64,000 nucleotides of DNA from GCA-2709075 sp038146865. GTDB taxonomy: Bacteria > Pseudomonadota > Alphaproteobacteria > MPNO01 > UBA2964. A program made the translations under genes and the position numbers. Each line of letters starts with the position of its first letter. Positions within the stretch are counted from its first letter, which is position 1. The DNA lies in assembly GCA_038146865.1 (NCBI GenBank), contig JAYQSL010000001.1, forward strand, positions 310,001-374,000, given 5' to 3'. The notes under the pieces are model-generated. The model was not told where the DNA came from. It was given only the letters and a program-made list of their open reading frames with translations, and searched no databases. Positions 52,758 through 60,571 of this stretch are shown here, piece by piece.

Positions 52758-54188
52758 ATGGCTGAAAGCACTAACAATACTGGAAAAATAAGTCAGGTTA
52801 TGGGCGCTGTTGTTGATGTCCAATTTGAGGCGGGCGCCCTGCCCGAAATCCTTAATGCTTTGCACTGCAAACATGAAGGAGGCAATTTAGTGCTTGAGGT
52901 GGCTCAGCACCTCGGTGAAGCAACCGTTCGAACAATTGCCATGGATGCGACCGAGGGTCTCGTGAGGGGGCAAGAAGTTGTTGATACTGGAGAGCCAATT
53001 TCAGTCCCTGTTGGGCCGGAAACATTGGGTAGGATAGTCAATGTAGTGGGAGAGCCTGTTGATGAGCGTGGTCCCCTAGAGACCTCCCAACGTTTGCCAA
53101 TCCATCGACCGGCGCCGGAGTTCATCGAACAATCCACAGAAACCGAAGTCTTGGTCACTGGGATCAAAGTCATAGATTTGCTTGCTCCCTATGCTCGTGG
53201 CGGAAAAGTGGGCCTTTTTGGGGGCGCAGGCGTAGGAAAAACTGTTCTTATTATGGAATTGATCAACAATATCGCGAAGGCCCATGGTGGATATTCTGTT
53301 TTTGCAGGGGTCGGAGAACGCACTCGTGAAGGAAACGATCTTTATCACGAAATGATTGAGTCCGGCGTGATTAATCTTGATGGTGAATCTAAAGCGGCGT
53401 TGGTCTATGGCCAGATGAATGAACCACCAGGCGCAAGGGCGAGGGTTGCATTAACCGGCCTTACTCAGGCTGAGTATTTCCGCGATGCTGAAGGCCAGGA
53501 TGTTTTGCTATTTGTGGATAATATATTCAGATTCACTCAGGCCGGTTCAGAAGTGTCGGCCCTTCTTGGACGGATCCCCTCTGCCGTTGGCTATCAGCCT
53601 ACTTTGGCTACTGACATGGGGGCGCTTCAAGAGAGAATTACCACTACAACAAAAGGGTCAATAACTTCAGTTCAGGCCATTTACGTGCCTGCTGATGATC
53701 TGACAGATCCGGCCCCGGCCACATCTTTTGCGCACCTTGATGCAACGACAGTGTTATCTCGCCAAATTGCGGAGCTTGGTATATATCCAGCTGTGGACCC
53801 ATTGGACTCCACCTCTCGCATTCTCGACCCTCGCATTTTGGGAGAAGAGCATTACGCCGTCGCCCGCCAGGTTCAAGAGGTCTTACAAAAATACAAAAGT
53901 TTGCAAGATATAATTGCAATTCTGGGTATGGATGAGTTGTCCGAAGAGGATAAATTAGTAGTGGCCCGTGCCCGTAAGATACAGAGGTTCCTCTCTCAGC
54001 CATTCCACGTTGCCGAGGTCTTTACAGGTTTCTCCGGAGTGCTCGTAAGCTTAGAGGAGACCATTCGGGGCTTTAAAGGGCTCGTGGAAGGTGATTACGA
54101 TGAATTGCCGGAGGCAGCTTTTTACATGGTGGGTACCATCGAGGATGCTGTAGAAAAAGCCGGCAAAATGGCGGCTGATGCAGCCTAA
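52758..54188 (+). CDS. atpD: ATP synthase F1 beta subunit
   Basis: A 476-residue catalytic subunit. It opens GKISQVMGAVVDVQFEAG. Walker A is LFGGAGVGKTVLIMELINNI near residue 155. Catalytic ERTREGNDLYHEMIESGVI is near 190, and the Walker B region is DVLLFVDNIFRFTQAGSEVS. The C-terminal DELSEEDKLVVARARKIQRF is the DELSEED segment contacting the epsilon subunit. Length is normal. No Fo genes (atpB, atpE, atpF) are in the window, as usual in alphaproteobacteria where they are elsewhere. Confidence 0.99.
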   Translation: MAESTNNTGKISQVMGAVVDVQFEAGALPEILNALHCKHEGGNLVLEVAQHLGEATVRTIAMDATEGLVRGQEVVDTGEPISVPVGPETLGRIVNVVGEPVDERGPLETSQRLPIHRPAPEFIEQSTETEVLVTGIKVIDLLAPYARGGKVGLFGGAGVGKTVLIMELINNIAKAHGGYSVFAGVGERTREGNDLYHEMIESGVINLDGESKAALVYGQMNEPPGARARVALTGLTQAEYFRDAEGQDVLLFVDNIFRFTQAGSEVSALLGRIPSAVGYQPTLATDMGALQERITTTTKGSITSVQAIYVPADDLTDPAPATSFAHLDATTVLSRQIAELGIYPAVDPLDSTSRILDPRILGEEHYAVARQVQEVLQKYKSLQDIIAILGMDELSEEDKLVVARARKIQRFLSQPFHVAEVFTGFSGVLVSLEETIRGFKGLVEGDYDELPEAAFYMVGTIEDAVEKAGKMAADAA

Positions 54189-54208
54189 TAAAAAAGGGAC
54201 CAACTGGG

Positions 54209-54613
54209 ATGAATGATAAAGTTGATTTTGAGTTGGTTTCGCCAGAAAAGTTGCTGATGTCTACTCAGGCGTCGATGGTTGTGATCCCAGGGACAGAGGG
54301 CGACTTTGGGATTCTTGCTGGACACGCTGATATTATCTCAAATATTCGCGCCGGAATTGTTGATGTTTATCGGGATGAGATAATAGATCGACGCGTATTT
54401 GTTTCCGGGGGTGTTGCGGAAGTCTCAGAGGACCGATGCACCATTCTTGCCGACGAGGCCATTTTCCTAGAGGAAGTTGACAGAAAAACCGCAGAAGATC
54501 GTCTTTCAGGGGCTCAGAGAACATTAGATGAATCTCAAGATGAAGCTTCACGCGTTATCGCAGAACGGCAAGTAGCGATTGCAAGGTCGCTTCTTGATGC
54601 AGTTACTGATTAA
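54209..54613 (+). CDS. atpC: ATP synthase F1 epsilon subunit
   Basis: A 134-residue subunit of the central stalk. The N-terminal beta-barrel shows FELVSPEKLLMSTQASMVVI and EGDFGILAGHADIISNIRAG. A C-terminal two-helix part (DRKTAEDRLSGAQRTLDESQ) follows, which in the family modulates ATPase activity. Length is normal. It ends the atpHAGDC operon, and a perfect hairpin lies about 25 bp after its stop. Confidence 0.96.
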   Translation: MNDKVDFELVSPEKLLMSTQASMVVIPGTEGDFGILAGHADIISNIRAGIVDVYRDEIIDRRVFVSGGVAEVSEDRCTILADEAIFLEEVDRKTAEDRLSGAQRTLDESQDEASRVIAERQVAIARSLLDAVTD

Positions 54614-54638
54614 ATCGAAATTGAATGAGTAAAATTAG

Positions 54639-54659
54639 GCTCTCTTGACTGGAGAGAGC
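54639..54659 (+). terminator. Stem-loop after atpC (no clear T-run)
   Basis: GCTCTCT (54639-54645) pairs perfectly with AGAGAGC (54653-54659) around a 7-nt loop. No T-run follows (GGGCGCTTAACT), so it may act as an RNA-stabilising or Rho-linked 3' end rather than an intrinsic terminator. Confidence 0.4.
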
Positions 54660-54720
54660 GGGCGCTTAACTTGTATCAACTATCTTAATTTAGTCGGTCA
54701 CAATCGGCTTTGGAGGCAAT

Positions 54721-56025
54721 ATGGCTTTGGTCAAATTATTTCGGTTATGGCTAGTTACGCTGGCGTTATTTACACCTACAACGGTTATGGCTCAGGAAAC
54801 GGCAAAAATGTCTGGTGGAGACACAGCCTGGATTATAGTTGCAACTGCGTTGGTGCTCCTGATGACCATGCCCGGGCTTGCGCTGTTTTATGGAGGACTT
54901 GTTCGCGCGAGAGCGGTTCTATCGGTATTGATGCACTGCGCCGCAATTTGTTGCTTGGCCTCGATTCTCTGGATGACAATAGGGTATAGCCTTGCATTTA
55001 GCGATGGTGGTTCCGTGAACAGCTTCATTGGTGGATTTGATAAAGCTTTTTTGACTGGTATCGGCACAGACACCCTTAGTGGAAGTATTCCAGAAATTGT
55101 ATTCGTAATTTTTCAAATGACATTCGCTGTCATAACGCCCGCTCTGATTGTGGGAGCTTATCCTGAGAGGGTTAATTTTCCAGCGGTTCTGTTATTTAGT
55201 GGTTTATGGCTCTTGCTTGTTTACGTTCCCGTCTGCCATTGGATTTGGGGTGGTGGTTGGTTAGCCAAAATGGGGGTGATGGATTTTGCGGGCGGTTTGG
55301 TCGTGCATTTGACTGCGGGGGTGTCTGCTTTGGTAATCGCTGTGATGGTTGGAGCTCGACGCGGGTTTCCGCGTGAAGTCGTGCCACCACATAATCCCGG
55401 CCTAGTTATGATAGGTGCAGCCTTACTGTGGGTTGGCTGGTTTGGTTTTAATGGGGGTAGCACATTAGCAGCGAATGGAGGGGCCGGTATGGCGATTTTG
55501 GTCACGCACATTTCTGCCGCTGCAGCTTCGTTAGCATGGATGACAATTGAGTGGATTAAACATGGTAAACCTAGCTTGGTTGGCTTTGTTACCGGCACTA
55601 TCGCAGGCCTTGCAACGATTACACCTGCCTCTGGTTTTGTTGGACCTGTGGGAGGGCTGATTTTAGGTCTTCTAGCCGCACCAATTTGCTATGCTTTTGT
55701 AAACTTAATTAAACAAAAATTAAATATTGATGACTCGCTTGATGTTTTTGCTGTCCATGGCGTAGGTGGTTTAACAGGAACACTTTTGACAGCTTTCTTG
55801 GCTGTTCCCGCTCTTGGTGGGCTTGGGCTTGCGCAAGGCGTTACTGTAGCAGGACAGTTCCAAACACAACTTATTGGAGCTGTTGCAGTTGCTGCCTGGT
55901 CAATTGTTTTGAGTGTCGCGATTCTTGCCATCATTAGGCTGTTTACACCCTTGCGTGTAAGTGAGGAAGATGAAACAGAGGGATTGGATGTTACATCCCA
56001 CGGGGAACGCGGATATAATTTGTAA
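54721..56025 (+). CDS. amt: Ammonium transporter, Amt family
   Basis: A 434-residue inner-membrane channel. A cleavable signal sequence is likely (LWLVTLALFTPTTVMAQ). About eleven membrane segments follow, with the family motif GGLVVHLTAGVSALVIAVMV carrying the first pore histidine near residue 193. The second pore histidine is in DSLDVFAVHGVGGLTGTLL near 345. FYGGLVRARAVLSVLMHC near 60 is conserved. It moves ammonium inward. glnK follows by 31 bp; the PII protein presumably plugs this channel when nitrogen is plentiful. The order amt then glnK is the reverse of the common glnK-amtB. Confidence 0.97.
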   Translation: MALVKLFRLWLVTLALFTPTTVMAQETAKMSGGDTAWIIVATALVLLMTMPGLALFYGGLVRARAVLSVLMHCAAICCLASILWMTIGYSLAFSDGGSVNSFIGGFDKAFLTGIGTDTLSGSIPEIVFVIFQMTFAVITPALIVGAYPERVNFPAVLLFSGLWLLLVYVPVCHWIWGGGWLAKMGVMDFAGGLVVHLTAGVSALVIAVMVGARRGFPREVVPPHNPGLVMIGAALLWVGWFGFNGGSTLAANGGAGMAILVTHISAAAASLAWMTIEWIKHGKPSLVGFVTGTIAGLATITPASGFVGPVGGLILGLLAAPICYAFVNLIKQKLNIDDSLDVFAVHGVGGLTGTLLTAFLAVPALGGLGLAQGVTVAGQFQTQLIGAVAVAAWSIVLSVAILAIIRLFTPLRVSEEDETEGLDVTSHGERGYNL

Positions 56026-56056
56026 AAATATTGTGGCCTAAAATGGAGATAATCCA

Positions 56057-56395
56057 ATGAAGATGATAGTGGCAGTAGTCAAGCCGTCAAAATTAGAAGA
56101 GGTTAGAAGTGCGCTCTCCCCTCTAGGCATTACGGGTATGACTGTAAGTGAGGTCAAAGGCTTCGGCCGACAGGGGGGGCATACAGAAATTTATAGGGGT
56201 GCGGAATATGAGATTAACTTTGTGCCCAAGATTAAAATAGAAGTAGCTGTGAGTGACAACCAAGTCGATCAGGTGGTTGAAGCGATGCGCGTAGCAGCCA
56301 ACACAGACCGTATCGGAGATGGGAAAATATTTGTTTTGGATTTATCTCGGGCAGTGAGAATTCGGACCGGGGAAACCGATGACGAGGCGCTTTAA
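56057..56395 (+). CDS. glnK: Nitrogen regulatory PII protein
   Basis: A 112-residue PII protein. The start MKMIVAVVKPSKLEEVRSAL is diagnostic. The T-loop shows GFGRQGGHTEIYRGAEYEIN with the uridylylation Tyr in RGAEY near residue 51. The C-terminal DGKIFVLDLSRAVRIRTGE binds ATP/2-oxoglutarate in the family. It senses carbon/nitrogen balance and energy charge. It is paired with amt, which supports a GlnK-type name over GlnB. Confidence 0.96.
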   Translation: MKMIVAVVKPSKLEEVRSALSPLGITGMTVSEVKGFGRQGGHTEIYRGAEYEINFVPKIKIEVAVSDNQVDQVVEAMRVAANTDRIGDGKIFVLDLSRAVRIRTGETDDEAL

Positions 56396-56401
56396 AGTTG
56401 C

Positions 56402-56439
56402 AACTGATGGCTCTCTTGTTCCGATAAGAGTCAGTTTTT
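56402..56439 (+). terminator. Intrinsic terminator after glnK
   Basis: AACTGA (56402-56407) pairs with TCAGTT (56431-56436). Inside it, CTCTT (56413-56417) pairs with AAGAG (56426-56430) around an 8-nt loop. A run of five T (56435-56439) follows. It starts 6 bp after the glnK stop. Confidence 0.75.
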
Positions 56440-56540
56440 AAACATAACCTATTCAGGTGTTAGATAGTTTTTCCAGAAACTTTAGTTGTATTTTTCGCCA
56501 AACCGAGAAAATATAGTTTCAGTTGTTTGGACCTTTGATC

Positions 56541-57020
56541 TCAAGCAGCCCTAAGCTGATCACGAGTGTGGATAAACTCAGAAACTACGGTCCGATATAG
56601 GTTGCGCTTAAAAGAAACAATAAGATCCGGCAAATTTTCAAGTTCTTCCCATCGCCATGCGCGAAATTCCGGATGTTTTGTTTTAACATTAATATCGGCG
56701 TCTAATCCGTTAAATAAAAAGGCAGTCGCTCTAACCTGCTGCCCAATCCATTTATTTTCCATCCAGTTCTGCCGTGAAGCTGGAGGCAAATCATATTTTA
56801 TCCACCTTTTTGATATTTTAAGTAAGGTTGCGTTATCCGTTCCGATCTCTTCTTTCATCTCTCTCTTCGCGGCCTCCGAGGCGGTCTCCCCGATTTCAAT
56901 TCCACCTTGAGGAAGTTGCCAATTGGGCTTGTTAATGTCAGTTCGTTCCCCGACTAGAACTTGTCCATCTTGATTGAGCAGAATTATTAGGACGCAGGGG
57001 CGATAAGATTGGTCACTCAT
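56541..57020 (-). CDS. rppH: RNA pyrophosphohydrolase RppH (Nudix)
   Basis: A 159-residue Nudix hydrolase that removes pyrophosphate from mRNA 5' ends to start decay. The start YRPCVLIILLNQDGQVLVGE resembles family members. The Nudix box is complete: GGIEIGETASEAAKREMKEE, then IGT. The segment KRWIKYDLPPASRQNWMENK is typical of RppH, as is QVRATAFLFNGLDADI-type sequence after it. It follows the YibQ-like gene by 15 bp and ends the minus-strand run. Confidence 0.95.
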   Translation of the reverse strand: MSDQSYRPCVLIILLNQDGQVLVGERTDINKPNWQLPQGGIEIGETASEAAKREMKEEIGTDNATLLKISKRWIKYDLPPASRQNWMENKWIGQQVRATAFLFNGLDADINVKTKHPEFRAWRWEELENLPDLIVSFKRNLYRTVVSEFIHTRDQLRAA

Positions 57021-57035
57021 TAATACTATCTGGTA

Positions 57036-58190
57036 TCACAGTTTAGCCAGTGCGGAAATCGGAGCTAAAGAGAACCCCCGCGAGTCGAGATTTTTTGTCC
57101 ATGCCACTAACAATTCCAATGTTACTGGATAAAAGAAACCCATTACTATGACTTCACCTTGGCTTTGAGCGATCTGTTCAGCTTCTTCGAGTTTTTTTCT
57201 TATAGCTGTTCTCGACGCTAAGTTATCTATGAAGATCTTATTTGCGGCAAATGGAAGTTTAAATTTATTAGATATTTCTCTAGATAATTTTCCCTCGGTT
57301 GGACGGCTTTCTAGGAATAACAGTCCTTTTTCCTTTAGGATTTGGAATAGTTTCTGTAAATCTGCCGCTTCAAATTTTGACCCTGGAGGAAAGTAGTTGG
57401 TTACTCCAATATAGTTCCTCTCTCGGCTTAGGACCGAGGACAATACATTAAGGGTGCTATTAGACTCAAAATTGACTGGTTCCTGTGGCTCAGTTTGTTT
57501 TAAAACCTGTTTTTTTATTCGCGCTGGCGTAATCATTATCAATACTTCATGGCTGGCGGCACGGGCAATGTCTATCCAATCTCCCAACCGGGAGGTATAT
57601 GGTGAAAAAGCCAGCGTAACTGCACCGGGCAGCCCCTGTATTGCACTTCTCGTCGCTGCTGCACTAGTCCCGAGCCCATATATCACTACACCTATACGGG
57701 GATTTTTCTTCTGATTTTGATAAGGCCGAGCTAATTTTTTCCATGGTTTCTGCCTTTCGTCATCTTCCCAAGTTCCCAAAGAACTCACCTCAATATTAGT
57801 CGTTGGGGTATTTCGTTTATTTTTGATTGCTGGTTGAGAGGACTTTATTGGAGGTATCGTTCTATTATTAGATCTAACCATTTCTTTTGGGTTAGCTATC
57901 TGTGTTTGAGGCGTATTGGTGGCTTTAACTGAGGTATGCGGGACCGGGCCCTTGTTAGCCACTTTGGGTATTTCTTTGGGACTTAAAATGTTAAGGCCCT
58001 CAGGAATGGGATTGATGAGTTTGTAATTCGATTTGGCTGTTGTTATAGGTTTCGCAATTTCTATGGGGTGTTCCGCTGTATTGTCGACAGTGATTTGAAC
58101 CTCGGCATCAACAGATTTGTCAATTTTAATGTTAGTCCCAGAGAGAAAATAACCCCCGGTAATATTGATCAGGGCTAAAAGAAATAGCAA
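57036..58190 (-). CDS. Divergent polysaccharide deacetylase (YibQ/DUF610)-like protein with degenerate active site
   Basis: About 384-395 residues. An N-terminal hydrophobic anchor is followed by a low-complexity, Pro/Lys/Asn-rich region (to about residue 150) and a C-terminal YibQ-type domain. That domain has PGAVTLAFSPYTSRLGDWID and HEVLIMI, NKIFIDNLASR and GEVIVMGFFYP. Active-site-like residues of the family are changed: the IDDLG motif is IYGLG, the NNHMGS motif is NYFPPGS, and the GHP motif is GFF. No standard start precedes the hydrophobic stretch. TTG 58190 lies inside it, while CTG 58223 has GGAG 9 nt upstream. Probably a periplasmic or envelope pseudoenzyme. Confidence 0.75.
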   Translation of the reverse strand: MLFLLALINITGGYFLSGTNIKIDKSVDAEVQITVDNTAEHPIEIAKPITTAKSNYKLINPIPEGLNILSPKEIPKVANKGPVPHTSVKATNTPQTQIANPKEMVRSNNRTIPPIKSSQPAIKNKRNTPTTNIEVSSLGTWEDDERQKPWKKLARPYQNQKKNPRIGVVIYGLGTSAAATRSAIQGLPGAVTLAFSPYTSRLGDWIDIARAASHEVLIMITPARIKKQVLKQTEPQEPVNFESNSTLNVLSSVLSRERNYIGVTNYFPPGSKFEAADLQKLFQILKEKGLLFLESRPTEGKLSREISNKFKLPFAANKIFIDNLASRTAIRKKLEEAEQIAQSQGEVIVMGFFYPVTLELLVAWTKNLDSRGFSLAPISALAKL

Positions 58191-58298
58191 TAAGCAAAGC
58201 GTATAAAGTTTTATTCTGGTCAGCGGTGGTTTCTCCGTGAAATTCTATTTTTTATGGTCCCGCCTCTGAGAATGCCATTTTATACTTCGAGCAGACTT

Positions 58299-59600
58299 TT
58301 ATTTTTTTTCTTTGGAGCCGTATAGTGCTATGCCCCTCAGAAGGTCCAACGCTCGCGCTAGTTGATAGTCGAATCTCTCAGACCCGTCCTTTGCTCCCTT
58401 GAGTTCTTTTGGTTTCTCAGGATTTGCAGAATCATCATTTTTCTTTTTAGGGCCATCGGGGTTTTTTAGTGCGCCCTTGAGGTCAGCTTCTCTTCGCTTG
58501 TTTGAGTTTTCCACTTCCGATAATTTTGCTTGAACAACTTTGATGTCTGGTTCTATTCCTTTTGCCTGAATAGATCGGCCTGAAGGTGTAAAATATTGTG
58601 CAGTAGTAAGTCGAATCGCCCCTTGGCCGGATAAGGGAATTATGGTTTGGACCGACCCTTTTCCAAATGACTGGGTCCCTAAAATAATTGCGCGCCGATG
58701 ATCCTGCAGGGCTCCGGCCACGATCTCAGACGCAGATGCCGAACCTCCGTTAAGCAATACTATAATCGGCTTGCCAGATATTAAATCACCTTTTTGGGCA
58801 TTGAATCTTTGAACATCCTCTGCGCGCCTTGCGCGGGTCGATACTATTTCTCCGCGATCCAGAAAAGCATCAGAAACTTTTATGGCTTGGTCCAAAAGGC
58901 CACCAGGGTTATTTCTTAAATCCAGAACCAGGCCAAGCATTTTTGTTTTCAGTTTTTCCTTCAGTTTATTGACCGCTCTTACCAGTCCTTTTTCTGTTTG
59001 TTCGCTAAATGAGGTAATTCGAATATACCCAATGTTCTTTTCGGTTCGCCATCTGACTGATTGAATTTTTATAGCTGCCCTTGTTAAGGTTACAGAAAAG
59101 GGTTCTCTTCCCTCCCGTCGTATTGTTAAACGAATGTCGGTATCAATTTTACCCCGCATTTTTTCAACTGCTTCAGCCAGGGTGAGCCCCTGAACAGCTT
59201 GGTCATTAAGATGCGTGATGAAATCGCCAGCTTTGATACCAGCCCTGAATGCGGGGGTATCATCAATAGGGGAAACAACTTTAACGTAACCGCCTTCCAT
59301 GGTGACTTCGATCCCAAGCCCTCCAAATTCTCCGCGGGTTTGTACTTGCATATCTTTAAAATTATCGGGTCCCATGTAGCTAGAGTGTGGATCTAATGAT
59401 GAGAGCATTCCGTTTATTGCAGCTTCAATCAATTTCTTGTCGCTTACTTCTTTTACGTAATCAGCCCGCACTCGCTCGAAGACATCACCTAGCAAATCAA
59501 GCTGTCTATAGGTTTCCGAACTGTTATTTTGTCCGAGAGTAGCGCTCGGGAGCGTTACAATTAGGATCAAGGAGATCATTGAAAGGAATTTCTTTAACAT
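58299..59600 (-). CDS. ctpA: C-terminal processing peptidase, S41 family
   Basis: A 433-residue periplasmic protease. A signal peptide (MLKKFLSMISLILIVTLPSA) precedes a PDZ domain (GGLGIEVTMEGGYVKVVSPI near residue 90) and the S41 catalytic domain. The Ser is in LNGGSASASEIVAGALQ near 300 and the Lys in GTQSFGKGSVQTI near 325. The tail is Lys/Asp/Pro-rich. I chose ATG 59600, which begins the signal peptide and follows AGAGAAAAG; the longer frame to 59720 overlaps the envC-like gene. It probably trims envelope proteins. It lies between two degenerate envelope proteins. Confidence 0.94.
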   Translation of the reverse strand: MLKKFLSMISLILIVTLPSATLGQNNSSETYRQLDLLGDVFERVRADYVKEVSDKKLIEAAINGMLSSLDPHSSYMGPDNFKDMQVQTRGEFGGLGIEVTMEGGYVKVVSPIDDTPAFRAGIKAGDFITHLNDQAVQGLTLAEAVEKMRGKIDTDIRLTIRREGREPFSVTLTRAAIKIQSVRWRTEKNIGYIRITSFSEQTEKGLVRAVNKLKEKLKTKMLGLVLDLRNNPGGLLDQAIKVSDAFLDRGEIVSTRARRAEDVQRFNAQKGDLISGKPIIVLLNGGSASASEIVAGALQDHRRAIILGTQSFGKGSVQTIIPLSGQGAIRLTTAQYFTPSGRSIQAKGIEPDIKVVQAKLSEVENSNKRREADLKGALKNPDGPKKKNDDSANPEKPKELKGAKDGSERFDYQLARALDLLRGIALYGSKEKK

Positions 59601-59610
59601 CTTTTCTCTA

Positions 59611-60462
59611 CTAATTGGGCCCAGATACAAGCCACGGTGAAGGATCCACGGTTTTTCCATTTCGGCGAAGTTCCAAATAAAGCGTCGGATCACGATTTTT
59701 CTTTGTGTCCATTGTTGCAACGTGCTGCCCGGCGGAAACTAGGGTGCCTAATTTAGCATCAATGCGTCCCATCCCGGCCATCAACAGATGATATTCATTA
59801 CTACACTCAATTATCAAGAGTTTACCCAGTCCTTTAAAAGTTCCGGCAAAAACAATTTTTCCGGCTCTTGGCGCAAAGATCTCAGAGCTGGGGGAGGTTT
59901 TATAGGAAATTCCAAGAGCCTTTTTTTCTTCCGATAGCTTTTGCCCGTAAAGGACAGCTAATTTTCCATTCACGACAACAGTTGGTTTTAACTTTAATGG
60001 AATTGGGCCGGATGAAATTAGATTTTGTGTGATATTTTTTGATGGCTTATTTTTTTTCCCAGATGCTAGAGAAGAAAAATTTGGGCCTGAGTTTTCGTTT
60101 TCATCTGAGGAAGTGATTAAGTTATGCCTCGTTATATTAAAATTCCTCAAGTCTTGCGTTTTGATATCTTGGATACGTGTAAGTTTTTTCGTGATTGTGG
60201 CAATCGATCCCTGGAGGAAATGGGCACCCTTGATTAGCTTCTCATAATTTGGTTCGAATTGTGGGCGAGCCCCGATAATCAGGAACGCTATCTTCTGAAA
60301 ATTGGCTGTCAGGATTACTAGTTGTTCATAAAGTCTTAAGAATTCTTGGCTGCCTGGCTCTAGTTTTTCTTGGATAACCGTATTTTTTTCTCCGAGGTTA
60401 ATCTCGTTTGGATTTAATGGTCGGACTTGGGTGTTTTGCTCAAAAAATTTATTTGCTCGCAC
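59611..60462 (-). CDS. EnvC-like degenerate LytM (M23) protein; N-terminus uncertain
   Basis: The 283-residue conventional frame (GTG 60462) covers a linker and a C-terminal LytM domain: FAPRAGKIVFAGTFKGLGKL, then MAGMGRIDAKLGTLVSAGQH and TLYLELRRNGKTVDPSPWLV. The metal-binding HxxxD and HxH motifs of active M23 peptidases are missing, as in EnvC, which activates amidases in division. A signal peptide should precede residue 1. The main frame is open upstream to a stop at 60570 and encodes a hydrophobic stretch, but has only ATA/ATC as starts, after GGAGG. A second frame has ATG 60530 and a good signal sequence, joined by a -1 shift at a T6 run. Confidence 0.75.
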   Translation of the reverse strand: MRANKFFEQNTQVRPLNPNEINLGEKNTVIQEKLEPGSQEFLRLYEQLVILTANFQKIAFLIIGARPQFEPNYEKLIKGAHFLQGSIATITKKLTRIQDIKTQDLRNFNITRHNLITSSDENENSGPNFSSLASGKKNKPSKNITQNLISSGPIPLKLKPTVVVNGKLAVLYGQKLSEEKKALGISYKTSPSSEIFAPRAGKIVFAGTFKGLGKLLIIECSNEYHLLMAGMGRIDAKLGTLVSAGQHVATMDTKKNRDPTLYLELRRNGKTVDPSPWLVSGPN

Positions 60463-60571
60463 CTCACTTTTTGGTCCATTAAAAAGAAGCCCGATGCAAA
60501 TAAAAGCGCTGAAAAATAGCGCGCAACCATTGTCTTTGATAAGACGAGTTCCTATGTCAGCACCCTCCTAA

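Noticed and set aside
54614..54720. Sigma-54 promoter before amt
   Set aside because: GG and GC elements at the required spacing are not present.
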